Assembly: GCF_002632875.1 (NCBI RefSeq)
Contig: NZ_NJCX01000022.1
Coordinates: 20,448 to 80,352, forward strand
From: Xenorhabdus kozodoii
GTDB lineage: Bacteria > Pseudomonadota > Gammaproteobacteria > Enterobacterales > Enterobacteriaceae
Reading direction: 5' to 3'
Length of the DNA stretch: 59,905 nt
Each line of letters starts with the position of its first letter. Position 1 is the stretch's first letter. This document shows positions 37,386 to 46,520 of the stretch, one piece after another. The position numbers and the translations under genes are program-made. The notes beneath the pieces were generated by a model. It searched no databases and was not told where the DNA came from. It worked only from the letters and a program-made list of their open reading frames with translations.

Positions 37386-38276
37386 ATGGCTGTTCAACTT
37401 GGCATCAACCCCCTGACATGGACCAATGATGATTTGCCGTCCTTAGGGGCAGAAATACCGTTGGAAACCTGCCTGACAGAAGGGCGACAAGCGGGATTTG
37501 CGGGTTTTGAACTGGGCAATAAATTTCCTCGTCAGCCACAAACTTTAGGCCCCATTTTGGCCGCCCATGATTTGAAATTGGTATCTGGTTGGTATTCCGG
37601 TGGACTGCTGGCGCACAGTGTTGAAGAAGAGATTGCCGCAGTTCAACCCCATTTGACCTTATTGCGTGAGTTAAGGGCGACGGTGATGGTGTTTGCCGAA
37701 GTAACGTATTGCATTCATGGTGATCAGGAGAAACCCGTGCATCTTCGTCCACGGTTTCCGGCGGAGCGTTGGAAGGAGTATGGTGAAAAACTGACAGCAT
37801 TTGCCCGTTATACGCAGTCACAAGGTGTACAGATTGCCTATCACCATCATATGGGTACGGTGATTGAAAGTGCCGAAGATATCGATAACCTGATGGAAAA
37901 TACCGGTGAAGAAGTGGGGTTATTATTGGATACCGGACACCTGACTTTTGCGGGGGATGATCCTGTGGCGGTGGCAAGACGTTGGTGCGGGCGTATTAAT
38001 CATGTGCATTGCAAAGACATTCGCCTGGAGGTGTTAAAAGACGTTAAAAACCGTAAAACCAGTTTCCTTGATGCGGTATTGAGTGGCGTGTTTACCGTGC
38101 CCGGAGCGGGTTGTATCGATTATCCGGCCATTTTTGCAATCTTAAAAGCGAATGGCTATAACGGTTGGTTGGTGGTTGAAGCAGAGCAAGATCCCGCCGT
38201 TGCCCATCCACTGACTTATGCCACGATGGGATATCGCAACTTGCATCAATTTGCCAAAGAAGCGGGATTGATTTAA
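37386..38276 (+). CDS. iolE: myo-Inosose-2 dehydratase
   Basis: Metal-dependent TIM-barrel enzyme (xylose isomerase-like superfamily) that dehydrates 2-keto-myo-inositol to trihydroxycyclohexane-dione, the substrate of IolD. The protein has 296 residues (family about 295-300). The segments GINPLTWTNDDLP, YHHHMGTVIE, LDTGHL and HVHCKDIR supply the metal ligands. An AGGAG site precedes the ATG. It lies 61 bases after iolC and 24 before iolB. Confidence 0.94.
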   Translation: MAVQLGINPLTWTNDDLPSLGAEIPLETCLTEGRQAGFAGFELGNKFPRQPQTLGPILAAHDLKLVSGWYSGGLLAHSVEEEIAAVQPHLTLLRELRATVMVFAEVTYCIHGDQEKPVHLRPRFPAERWKEYGEKLTAFARYTQSQGVQIAYHHHMGTVIESAEDIDNLMENTGEEVGLLLDTGHLTFAGDDPVAVARRWCGRINHVHCKDIRLEVLKDVKNRKTSFLDAVLSGVFTVPGAGCIDYPAIFAILKANGYNGWLVVEAEQDPAVAHPLTYATMGYRNLHQFAKEAGLI

Positions 38277-38300
38277 ACGCACAAATTGGGAGGAAGTGAA

Positions 38301-39152
38301 ATGTCTAAGCTACTGTCAAAATATCACTTACCGGATCAGGACAAGCGAACGCAACATATTACGCCGAAAACAGCAAACTGGGAGTATGTTCATTTTGCTG
38401 TTTATGAACTGGGGGCGGGGGAAACCATCACCTTACCCGCCTCAGAAAATGAGACGTGTCTGGTACTCGTGGCCGGAAAAGCGACGGTCGTCACGGCTGG
38501 GCAACAATTTGAGAAAATCGGGGAGCGCATGGATCCCTTTGAGCGTAAAAAGCCTTATGCCGTCTATGTTGCACCCAATGAAACGATGGAAATCGTTGCC
38601 GAAACGCAACTTGAATTGGCGGTATGTCAGGCGAAAGGAAAAGGCCGCTATCCCACCCGCCTGATAACCCCGCGAGATATTGGGGCTGAACAGCGTGGTC
38701 ATGGCAATAACCGACGCTATGTCCATAACATTCTGCCGGATGACCAAGCCGCGGACAGCCTGCTGGTTGTTGAGGTCTATACCGATGAAGGGTGTACCAG
38801 CTCCTATCCTAGCCATAAACACGACACTGACAACGAACCGCTAGAAACCTATTTGGAAGAGACCTATTACCATCGCCTGAATCCATCACAGGGTTTTTGT
38901 GTCCAGCGCGTCTATACTGACGACCGCTCGTTGGATGAAACCGTGGCGGTTTATAACAAGGATGTGGTGATGGTGCCAAAAGGATATCACCCCGTGGCGA
39001 CGATTGCCGGTTATGACAGCTACTACCTAAATGTCATGGCTGGCCCAACACGTAAGTGGTTATTTAAATGGGAAAAAGATCATCAATGGGTCAATGGCAA
39101 AGAATATGCAGAAAAACATGCTATTGCTCCCCATTTGGGGAGCAAATCATAG
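38301..39152 (+). CDS. iolB: 5-deoxy-glucuronate isomerase
   Basis: Cupin-fold isomerase that converts 5-deoxy-glucuronate to 5-dehydro-2-deoxy-gluconate, the IolC substrate. The ATG at 38301 after GGGAGGAAG gives 283 residues (family about 270); the frame also opens 15 bases earlier, inside the ribosome site. Markers are SSYPSHKHDTDN, TYYHRLNPSQGFCVQRVYT and VPKGYHPV (metal ligands His and Glu). Last gene of the iol set; it ends 10 bases before the stop of the convergent permease gene. Confidence 0.94.
   Translation: MSKLLSKYHLPDQDKRTQHITPKTANWEYVHFAVYELGAGETITLPASENETCLVLVAGKATVVTAGQQFEKIGERMDPFERKKPYAVYVAPNETMEIVAETQLELAVCQAKGKGRYPTRLITPRDIGAEQRGHGNNRRYVHNILPDDQAADSLLVVEVYTDEGCTSSYPSHKHDTDNEPLETYLEETYYHRLNPSQGFCVQRVYTDDRSLDETVAVYNKDVVMVPKGYHPVATIAGYDSYYLNVMAGPTRKWLFKWEKDHQWVNGKEYAEKHAIAPHLGSKS
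39125..39144. terminator. Possible hairpin at the iolB/permease junction
   Basis: Perfect 8-base arms (tgctcccc/ggggagca) with a 4-base loop at the 3' end of iolB, in a convergent gene junction only 10 bases wide. No T-run on either side, so a terminator role is only suggested by position. Confidence 0.35.
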
Positions 39153-39162
39153 GGGCATGATG

Positions 39163-40452
39163 CTAACTGCGTTTATAAGCTAACTTAAATAGCCCATAAG
39201 CTAAGCTCGCTAGCAATAATGAGTTGATGGCCGGAACTCCCCAGTTTGTCCCCAGGGCAACCACGCTGCCGATAACACTGGCAATAATGGCAGCCCAGCC
39301 GATAGTTGGTGTTTCATGCGGAAGCCTGCCTTGTTGCCGGCTCTCATCTAACGCTTTGCGATGGGAACGCAGGAGATAGTAATCAACCAACATAATCCCA
39401 ATAATGGGCGGAAAAATAACCCCTAACACAGTCAGGAAATCAACAAACCGTTCCAGTATCCCCAGAATAGAAAGTAGCGTTCCAAATATTCCAATGACGA
39501 TAGCCGTTGGGGGATACCGAAGTTTTTTGCCAGTGATGCCTTCTACTGCGTTGATAATGCCTAGTGATGAAGAGTACAGGTTCAAATCGTTGACCCTCAA
39601 TGTTGAGAAAACGACAACCAGAAGCCCTGCCCCTCCTGCGGCTTGCGACATAATAGTGACAACATCTGAGGTGTTCAGGGCTTTTGCAATCAGAATGGCC
39701 AGGCCATTAATCACGAATTCTCCCGCAATAATGGTCAGTAAGGTGATCCCCAAAACATGCTTACCGGATTTGGTGTAGCGAGTCAGATCAGGGGTCATTA
39801 AGCTGGCAACAATCGCACCTCCCACGACAATCGTGATACCCGCACTAATGGATAAGGTATTACCAGAATGGGATAATTTGATCATTTCATGCAACGGTTG
39901 ACCAGTACTGTCGGATAGCACGGTGATGGAAATATAAGCAACCAGCAAAATAAACAGGGGAACAGCGATCCTGGCGGTAAACCGTAATGCTTTAAAGCCA
40001 AAGGCGACCAGTGTTGTCAACAAAGCACCGGAAAGTGCCGCAGCCCAGCCAAATCCGAGTTTATGGCCGGAAGCAAAATTAAGGGAATGGGCAAAAATAG
40101 CATTTTGGATACCAAACCAGCCTAATAAGCTGATAGCAACAACCAGGCCAATGAATACTGATCCTATACGACCAAAACCGCACCACCGAGCGAGCAGGCT
40201 GCCGGATAATCCTTCACGCATCCCCGCAAAACCTAGCCCGAACGTGACAATGCCAAAGATTAGGCTGCCGACGAAAATGGTAATAAAGGCATCGCTCAGA
40301 GCCATAGCGTCACCGAGCACAGCCCCAAGCATAAATTGATCCAATGCCGTTAACATACCCATATGGACGATAGCCACGCTGAATAGTGATACACGCTGTG
40401 TTTGTGGCACTCGGCTCAATGGGGCGTTTTCAATTTTTGATACTACCACCAT
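39163..40452 (-). CDS. NCS1-type permease (cytosine permease-like)
   Basis: Inner-membrane protein of 429 residues with about 12 hydrophobic segments, resembling the CodB/purine-cytosine permease group of the NCS1 family. It has a hydrophilic N-terminus, then QFMLGAVLGDAMALSDA and a GWFGIQNAIF segment typical of that group (CodB has a similar GWFGVN-type stretch). The ATG at 40452, 13 bases after the regulator stop, is preferred over a TTG at 40491 that overlaps the regulator. No codA-like deaminase is nearby, so the substrate (nucleobase, hydantoin, vitamin-like) is open. Probably co-transcribed with and controlled by the LuxR-type gene. Confidence 0.8.
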   Translation of the reverse strand: MVVVSKIENAPLSRVPQTQRVSLFSVAIVHMGMLTALDQFMLGAVLGDAMALSDAFITIFVGSLIFGIVTFGLGFAGMREGLSGSLLARWCGFGRIGSVFIGLVVAISLLGWFGIQNAIFAHSLNFASGHKLGFGWAAALSGALLTTLVAFGFKALRFTARIAVPLFILLVAYISITVLSDSTGQPLHEMIKLSHSGNTLSISAGITIVVGGAIVASLMTPDLTRYTKSGKHVLGITLLTIIAGEFVINGLAILIAKALNTSDVVTIMSQAAGGAGLLVVVFSTLRVNDLNLYSSSLGIINAVEGITGKKLRYPPTAIVIGIFGTLLSILGILERFVDFLTVLGVIFPPIIGIMLVDYYLLRSHRKALDESRQQGRLPHETPTIGWAAIIASVIGSVVALGTNWGVPAINSLLLASLAYGLFKLAYKRS

Positions 40453-40465
40453 AATTTTGATTTCA

Positions 40466-41161
40466 TTAGAGAAACAGGACCCCTTTCTCAATTAGGCGCT
40501 CTGGAATATAGCTGTCCAATTGCAGATGCCTGCAAAATTCCTCAAATTGCTGGATAGAATGAACATTAGCTTTTTGATAGATGTTATAAACCCTATTTTC
40601 TACCGTTTTGTGGCTAACGTTGTATATTTGGGCAATCTCCTTATTTGAGCGTCTTTGCAGCATTAAGAAGATGATATCCAGTTCACTGCGGGTAAATAGA
40701 TTTGTGGTCGCTTCTGTCGTCAATATGCTGGGTTTATGGCGGTTAATGTATTTTAAAGGAGAGAAGCTACTCAGTGGTTTGGCATTCCAAACGATCCCGA
40801 TGCACTCTTTTTCATCGTTATACACGGGAAATTTTTCACTGATAAAAGGCGCCAAACTGTTTTTTCCATACCAATAATGTGTTTCGATAATGGAAACTCT
40901 ATCTTTTGATTCCTCGGTTCTTCGGTCGTGCTCTTTGAGGTCTTGTGAAAATTGGTCGTCAGACCAATCAGTTGGAAATTCACAATCTAACTTACCTTCA
41001 ACGTCAAAGTCTTCTGGTGTGTTGGTGTAAAGATAAGCCGCTTTATTCATATAGATATGCCTGGATTCCAAATCCTTAATACCCCAAGGATCGCTGAGAT
41101 GTTCCATCATGGCAATTAGCCCCTTTAAATAGGGTTCATTATTTTTATAGGATAAACTCAT
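40466..41161 (-). CDS. PAS-like/LuxR solo transcriptional regulator
   Basis: Protein of 231 residues. The N-terminal part (about 1-130) looks like a PAS domain of the PAS4 type (MMEHLSDPWGIKDLESRHIYMNKAA and a hydrophobic sensor core), and the C-terminal LuxR-type helix-turn-helix (about 160-225) has TRSELDIIFLMLQRRSNKEIA with VSHKTVENRVYNIYQKA. There is no LuxI-type synthase in the window, so it is a LuxR solo. Photorhabdus and Xenorhabdus carry many PAS4-LuxR solos thought to sense host- or eukaryote-derived signals (from memory). It is directly upstream of the NCS1-type permease, in the same operon. Confidence 0.82.
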   Translation of the reverse strand: MSLSYKNNEPYLKGLIAMMEHLSDPWGIKDLESRHIYMNKAAYLYTNTPEDFDVEGKLDCEFPTDWSDDQFSQDLKEHDRRTEESKDRVSIIETHYWYGKNSLAPFISEKFPVYNDEKECIGIVWNAKPLSSFSPLKYINRHKPSILTTEATTNLFTRSELDIIFLMLQRRSNKEIAQIYNVSHKTVENRVYNIYQKANVHSIQQFEEFCRHLQLDSYIPERLIEKGVLFL

Positions 41162-41569
41162 CTCAATCTCATATAATTTATAATTGTAGATTATTAGTTG
41201 AAAATAATAACGTTTGTATTTATTTTCCCACTTGCATTGATTTTATATCCATCAAAGTTAATTTCCCAAGATAATTGATAATTTGGAATTTAAAAATATT
41301 AACATAAGTCATATCCCCTCTATTTTTGTCTGCTTTTATGCGGTTTTCTATCCATTTTTCTATTTTATTAAAATATAATTTATTAAAATGATATTTTCTA
41401 TGTAAAATAATTTTATTATATCATTAAATAATTCTATCTAAAAAGTAACTGCTACCATTTTTATTGTTTGATGGCAAGAGTGTTTTTCACTCTTTCGCGT
41501 ATTGATAATAAATGTTTAACCTAAAAGATCATATAAATTAGATTGTTATATATTTTTCTAGGCATCAGT
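41162..41569. other. AT-rich divergent intergenic region
   Basis: About 410 very AT-rich bases between the LuxR-type gene (minus) and the XRE-type gene (plus). It must hold both promoters. No gene or clear operator was seen. Confidence 0.4.
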
Positions 41570-42184
41570 ATGCATAAAAAACAAAAAATGGAATACCTGA
41601 GAAAAAATTTGCAGTATTTGCTTGATTCCAGAGGAGAAACAAGAGTATCGCTCTGCGATCGTACAGGACTTAACCGTACAACCCTCTATAATATCTTAGA
41701 TGGCAGGGTTAAAAGTGTTCACTCTTCCACCATACAGAAAGTCTCCAATTTCTTTGGCATATCATATGGTGAAATAGAATCAACGGATATTGCAGAAAAG
41801 GAGCGCTTGGACGGGATCGTCTCTTATGAAGGCAACATGAATCCCTGTGCTGTTCCATTATTCATGCAATCTGAATGCATGACTCCCGAATTTTTGGACG
41901 GTAAGATAGGTTCTCTGATTATTGAAAGGCAACTGACTTATTATTTTGGCACTGGCCCTAATATTGTTGCCATTTTAATTGAGTGCGATTTTTCAGATAA
42001 ATATAGTTCAGGGGATTTATTAATAATAAAAAGAGGGAATTATCAAAATAACAAGCCAAAACTCTGTTTCGATCTAAAACAGAAACAGTTTCATAGAAAT
42101 GAATCTAATAGAGAGAATTTGGATAATTGGATAGTGATTGGAGATATCATGGAAGAACGTTTCGGATATAGGAAAAAAATATAA
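41570..42184 (+). CDS. XRE-family regulator with S24-like C-terminal domain
   Basis: Protein of 204 residues with the ATG at 41570 (alternative ATG at 41588; neither has a strong ribosome site). Residues about 10-65 form a Cro/C1-type helix-turn-helix (RVSLCDRTGLNRTTLYNILDG). The C-terminal part has the shape of an S24/LexA-like domain (ECDFSDKYSSGDLLIIKRGNY), but the usual Ser-Met of GDSM is missing, so self-cleavage is unlikely. It is AT-rich and stands alone. Small repressors of this shape occur in Xenorhabdus accessory regions; no specific name is supported. Confidence 0.75.
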   Translation: MHKKQKMEYLRKNLQYLLDSRGETRVSLCDRTGLNRTTLYNILDGRVKSVHSSTIQKVSNFFGISYGEIESTDIAEKERLDGIVSYEGNMNPCAVPLFMQSECMTPEFLDGKIGSLIIERQLTYYFGTGPNIVAILIECDFSDKYSSGDLLIIKRGNYQNNKPKLCFDLKQKQFHRNESNRENLDNWIVIGDIMEERFGYRKKI

Positions 42185-42740
42185 ATTATTAGGGTTTAAT
42201 AATTAGAATAATACAATTCATGTTTATTGGTTGAATTTTTTTGGTCAATAACCATTTTATTTACAAGGTAAATGATATTTCTGTTTTTATTTTTCGATTG
42301 AAAGCACCTATGTTTTTCAATGAGATATTTCATTTAATATCAATTGATTATTGTGTTTTTGTCGATTTTTATTTGTGAGTCATTAAATAATGATATAGCC
42401 ATATTCATCATTAAAATCAACATTTGTATCTTTATGTGTTGATTTTTACATTTGTCTGATGTATTAATTTCATTATCAAAACATAGATTGAAATTTGTAT
42501 TTTGTCTGTATGTTAGATTAGGGCCGCAAGTCTCCTTTTAGACAGAATATTTTTTTAATTATAATTTTACTCGCCCGCACCAGGGCAATATTATTTCGCG
42601 TGCTAAACTTATTTTTTTGCACTTATTATAGTCACCAGCCTTTTAGTCGGAGATCTCTAACTAATAGGCTGGAACTATTCTCAAGCCAATATATCGCAAG
42701 CTAACATAGCAATAACTTGTAAGATATAAAGTAGGGTCTT
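42185..42740. other. AT-rich intergenic region, no gene seen
   Basis: About 555 very AT-rich bases with no convincing frame. A 35-base motif at 42671-42706 resembles one at 31713-31746, perhaps a shared decayed repeat. Confidence 0.4.
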
Positions 42741-43607
42741 TTACGCCAGAAGCAGATAAATGTCAGTAACAGCTTCGGCTTCAGTCACTGTTGGGAACCA
42801 TTTTACTCGTTCAAAAAATAGCGGAAAATCCCGGACTTCTTGGTTGTGCTCCGATAACCAATTTGTGTACAAGTAATTGACTATGGGAGTGATTCCATCA
42901 TCTGAGCCAATGTATCTAATATGAGCACATTTCCCTGATGGAATGGTTTTTAATATGATTTTTGCATTATTAACTTCAAATTTTGGTGAAACCTCGACAC
43001 ACAAGTCAAACTGATACTCTTTCGGATCAATGTTTGTGGGATCTGCATAAACAAGATTAAAAGTTCGGTGGCGATCTGGGGATAATTTATGATTTATTCT
43101 CCATTCCTTGAACGTCCTAATTGTATTACCGATCTTTGATGGTGAGCCTTTGTGCTCCATAACGGCCACGGTGGTTTCTGGAAAATTGACGGTTTTTACA
43201 TCAACAAAAGATAATTTCTCATTCATCATTTTAGTCCTAATCTCATTTATGATTTGGTAGTGTCTGTACCAGACAGCCCAATCAGGTTTTTTCCTGAACT
43301 CAATAGGACTCTGACCAACTGAACTTTTGAACGCCCTTGAGAATGCTTCAGGACTTTCATATCCACATATAAGCGCAATATCTATTACTGAACTATCGTT
43401 ATATGCCAGCTCATAAATAGCTCTCTTTAATCGAATTTGCCTGATATATGCAGCAACACCGATACCATAAGTCGCGGAAAACAATCGGTGAAAGTGATAC
43501 TTAGAGCAAGCTGCAATACGACTCAAATTCTCTCCGTTCATATGTGTATCAATATTTTCATCAATGTAATGGAGAAGGGCGTTCAATCGTTGTTTAATCA
43601 TAGTCAT
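42741..43607 (-). CDS. AraC-family regulator with GyrI-like effector domain
   Basis: Protein of 288 residues. Residues 1 to about 105 form an AraC double helix-turn-helix (YHFHRLFSATYGIGVAAYIRQIR split across 37-59, then CGYESPEAFSRAFKSSVGQSP). Residues about 130-288 form a GyrI/SbmC-like small-molecule-binding domain (FPETTVAVMEHKGSPSKIG and PSGKCAHIRYIGS). This layout is that of Rob- and BmrR-like regulators of stress and drug response. Neighbouring MFS exporter and SnoaL-like genes make a role in drug efflux possible but unproven. Confidence 0.85.
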   Translation of the reverse strand: MTMIKQRLNALLHYIDENIDTHMNGENLSRIAACSKYHFHRLFSATYGIGVAAYIRQIRLKRAIYELAYNDSSVIDIALICGYESPEAFSRAFKSSVGQSPIEFRKKPDWAVWYRHYQIINEIRTKMMNEKLSFVDVKTVNFPETTVAVMEHKGSPSKIGNTIRTFKEWRINHKLSPDRHRTFNLVYADPTNIDPKEYQFDLCVEVSPKFEVNNAKIILKTIPSGKCAHIRYIGSDDGITPIVNYLYTNWLSEHNQEVRDFPLFFERVKWFPTVTEAEAVTDIYLLLA

Positions 43608-43725
43608 ATATCTAACCTATCGGGTACAAGGAGATGTTATATAACCTCCTTGATTAGGGCATGATAATTATTGCTGACTTGTCCTTTTCATTCATTTCCC
43701 TGCCAATATCGTTGCGATGGTTCAT

Positions 43726-44139
43726 TTATTGGGTTAATCCCGCATTCCCATCATTATTCATGTTTGGCTGTAATGTTTCGTGCAAATGAAGCCAGACAGG
43801 TGTCCCTGCTTGAAGGTTAAAGATAGCGGTTGACCAGCGCACTGTGGTTGCTTTGTCGGGTTCGGTCTGCTGTTCACGATATAAAATCACAGCCCCATTT
43901 TCCCACTCCCCCAAGACAGACAACGAATCCACGGCAATATGTAATCCTGGACGGCTTGCGTGTTGAGCAACAAAAAAACGGCTTAACGATTCATGATCAA
44001 GCATCGCGCCGGTTATCGTGATCATTGAATAATCCCGGCTGAAACGGTCAAGGAGTGTCTGCACATCTCCTTCGCCTTTGCCAAGCCAGTTCTCAATGGC
44101 AACATGAGCCGCCAACACTTCATTAATATACTGGTTCAT
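43726..44139 (-). CDS. NTF2-fold (SnoaL/DUF4440-like) small protein
   Basis: Protein of 137 residues with the features of small NTF2-like proteins: an N-terminal helix ending in WLGKGEGD, then LLDRFSRDYSMITITGAMLDHES and alternating strands ending in WLHLHETL. Its ATG overlaps the stop codon of the upstream MFS gene by one base, so the two are translationally coupled. Such proteins often bind or convert small hydrophobic molecules. Function unknown. Confidence 0.7.
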   Translation of the reverse strand: MNQYINEVLAAHVAIENWLGKGEGDVQTLLDRFSRDYSMITITGAMLDHESLSRFFVAQHASRPGLHIAVDSLSVLGEWENGAVILYREQQTEPDKATTVRWSTAIFNLQAGTPVWLHLHETLQPNMNNDGNAGLTQ

Positions 44140-45518
44140 TAGCTCTCCTCTTCTGATAAAAGATTAAGTTTTACATTTCGGTTATTGATGCTCAAGCTGA
44201 GCAGGAGTGGAATCAGAGCACCGGCTGCTGCGGTATAAAATGTCCACATATACGCTTGTTGCAGTGAAAGGTGGCGGGTAAGCAGATTGAGTTGTAGGCT
44301 CAACAGTGCGACACCAAAGCAGAAGCTAAGCTGGCGGTTTATGTTCCACAATGCACTTGCTTCAGGCATGGCTGTGGTTGATATATCAAGGAAAGCACTA
44401 CTCTGGGCGGTACTGCTACATAGACTCCCGCCCATCCCCATCAGTGCAAAAGCCGCCACCAATAGGGAGTTTTGCCCGTCATGGGTCACCATCGAAAGTA
44501 ATAAAATGCCGATCGCTTGTAGCAGACAACCGGTCATGATGAGTGGCCTTGGACCCAAACGGTTAAATGTTTTGCCTGTAACCGTGATCGCCAGAAATGA
44601 AGACAGCGCCCAGGGGATCATTAGTGCTCCTGTTCCAGCGGCAGACATACCGAGAAATGTTTGTAGATAAATGACGCCAACCAGACTTACCCCCATAAAC
44701 AGGCCAGGCACGAACTGATAAACCAGCATTGAGAAACGCATCAACGGATCAGAAAGGAGGTGAAAGCTGAAAAGTGGTGCAGGATGCCGATTACTGCGAA
44801 TAATGAAAAAGGCCAGCAAAATGATACCTGATAAGAGAAATATCGCGCCTTTTGCAGTGTCTCCTGCCTCACTTATTTTTGTCATTCCGAGTAAGATAAG
44901 AAACAGGCCAGCACATCCAATGACAAGACCTGAGAGGTCGAGTGTTTTATTTGTCTCAGACGAGATCCCATCCTGTAACCATATGAAAGCCAGCACCAGT
45001 GTCAGCAAAGTGGGAGGCAGGCTGACAAAAAACACCCAGCGCCAATTGAAGGTTTGGACTAACACGCCCCCCAAAGCAGGGGATAGGGCAGGAGCCAGTA
45101 GCGCGACCAGCATAATTGCAGATGACAGTTTAGCGCGTTCATGTTTTGCATAAAGTTGCCATGTCAACGCCTGGCCAACGGGTATTAACAGTCCACCGCC
45201 AATGCCCTGCACGACTCGATAGAAAACCAGTTCCTCAAGTGAAGATGCAAATCCAGATGCCGCCGTTCCCAGTGCGAATAAGGCCAACGAAAGTAAAAAT
45301 ACCCGCCGGGCACCTACACGCTGTGTTAACCACGCACTGAGAGGGATAATAAGCGTGAGTCCACATAGGTAGCCACTACTGATCCATGCCAATTCTGCTA
45401 CAGAAGCCTGCATTTCCTTACCTATCGTGGGATAAGCAACATTGGAGATAAACATATTGACTAAGTCGAGGAAAAAGCCAAGAAGGTAAACGACGGCGAC
45501 TTTACTACGATAATTCAT
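44139..45518 (-). CDS. MFS multidrug exporter (DHA2/EmrB-like)
   Basis: Inner-membrane protein of 459 residues with about 13-14 hydrophobic helices. The ATG at 45518 follows GGGAAGAAAG; a frame opening at 45545 adds nine residues of leader. Markers of the drug:H+ antiporter-2 group are LDLVNMFISNVAYPTIGKEM near helix 1, WISSGYLCG, the motif A region LTQRVGARRVF and motif C-like ALSPALGGVLVQ. It is divergent from a LysR gene with a 9-base palindrome between them, the usual form of a regulator-exporter pair. Substrate unknown. Confidence 0.85.
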   Translation of the reverse strand: MNYRSKVAVVYLLGFFLDLVNMFISNVAYPTIGKEMQASVAELAWISSGYLCGLTLIIPLSAWLTQRVGARRVFLLSLALFALGTAASGFASSLEELVFYRVVQGIGGGLLIPVGQALTWQLYAKHERAKLSSAIMLVALLAPALSPALGGVLVQTFNWRWVFFVSLPPTLLTLVLAFIWLQDGISSETNKTLDLSGLVIGCAGLFLILLGMTKISEAGDTAKGAIFLLSGIILLAFFIIRSNRHPAPLFSFHLLSDPLMRFSMLVYQFVPGLFMGVSLVGVIYLQTFLGMSAAGTGALMIPWALSSFLAITVTGKTFNRLGPRPLIMTGCLLQAIGILLLSMVTHDGQNSLLVAAFALMGMGGSLCSSTAQSSAFLDISTTAMPEASALWNINRQLSFCFGVALLSLQLNLLTRHLSLQQAYMWTFYTAAAGALIPLLLSLSINNRNVKLNLLSEEES

Positions 45519-45590
45519 ACTTTCTTCCCGGTTAAAAATGAACAATATAATTTCAGTAATGGGAAGGATAAAGCACCACCCCAGTGATAC

Positions 45591-45613
45591 ACTGTCAAAA
45601 AATATTTGACAGT
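45591..45613. promoter_or_regulatory. Palindromic candidate operator of the LysR/MFS pair
   Basis: Perfect 9-base inverted repeat actgtcaaa/tttgacagt with a 5-base spacer in the 108-base gap between the divergent MFS exporter and LysR genes. Position and symmetry fit a regulator-binding site, most simply for the adjacent LysR protein. Confidence 0.55.
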
Positions 45614-45626
45614 AAGCAGAAAATTT

Positions 45627-46520
45627 ATGCTCAACTTACAGCGTGTAGCAATGTTTGTGGCTGTTGTCGAAGCGGGGAGTTTCACATTAGCAGCCACCAC
45701 GCTCAGGCAAACGAAAGCCGTGGTGAGTTTTAATATCCGGCAACTGGAGGCGGAGCTTGGTGTGTCGTTATTACTACGTACTACCCGACGTCTGGCACTG
45801 ACGCAAGCGGGGGAGGCTTTTTATCTGCGTTGTGTCCATCTTCTGAAAGAAACGGAAGACATTGTGAACGATGTACAATTCAGTCACCGAGGATTTGGTG
45901 GGGAACTGCGGATCACCAGCACACCAGAATATGGCACGACAATGCTCATTCCCGCCTTAGTCGCATTCGGGCAGGCGCACCCAGAGTTGAGTATTTGCCA
46001 CGTTTCGTCTTCCTATCATGCCGATCTCATTTCAGGGCACTTCGACGTTGCCATTCGTCTTGGTAAACTGGCTGATTCCAGTTATCACGCCGCGCTAATA
46101 GACAACTTTTCGATACTTCCCGTGGCCGCGCCGAAATGGATTAAAAATAACCCGATAAATTCGCTTAACACATTGGGTAAGGCGGAATGGGTTATTCATA
46201 CTCGTCTCCAGTCCCCCTTACGCTGGCAAGTCACGGGGCCGGGGTCGCAAAAGATCGATTTTTCCATCACTGGCCCCGTCAGGTTCTCAACTGATAGTGC
46301 TTCTGCGTTGATGAGTTTTATACTGGAAGGCTGTGGTGTTGCGCTGCTACCGGAGTGGCTTGTCCGACCCGCTCTGGCAAGCGGGGAATTGCAGCACTTG
46401 CTACCCGATTACCATTTCCCTTCGCAGGGCGTGTACGCGGTTTACCCCAACACTCGTCACATCCCCGCTAAGGTACGTGCTCTGATTGATTTTCTTCAAA
46501 AACAACAACAGGTTAATTAA
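45627..46520 (+). CDS. LysR-family transcriptional regulator
   Basis: Protein of 297 residues with the ATG at 45627; a TTG start at 45606 would add seven residues and falls inside the palindrome, so it is rejected. N-terminal winged helix (MFVAVVEAGSFTLAATTLRQ, then VSFNIRQLEAELGVSLLLRTTR) and a C-terminal periplasmic-binding-like effector domain. Divergent from the MFS exporter and probably its regulator. The next gene begins directly after its stop codon. Confidence 0.88.
   Translation: MLNLQRVAMFVAVVEAGSFTLAATTLRQTKAVVSFNIRQLEAELGVSLLLRTTRRLALTQAGEAFYLRCVHLLKETEDIVNDVQFSHRGFGGELRITSTPEYGTTMLIPALVAFGQAHPELSICHVSSSYHADLISGHFDVAIRLGKLADSSYHAALIDNFSILPVAAPKWIKNNPINSLNTLGKAEWVIHTRLQSPLRWQVTGPGSQKIDFSITGPVRFSTDSASALMSFILEGCGVALLPEWLVRPALASGELQHLLPDYHFPSQGVYAVYPNTRHIPAKVRALIDFLQKQQQVN

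Noticed and set aside
41570-42184. Naming the XRE regulator NilR
   Set aside because: Size and helix-turn-helix are compatible, but no nil genes are nearby and I cannot confirm sequence identity.
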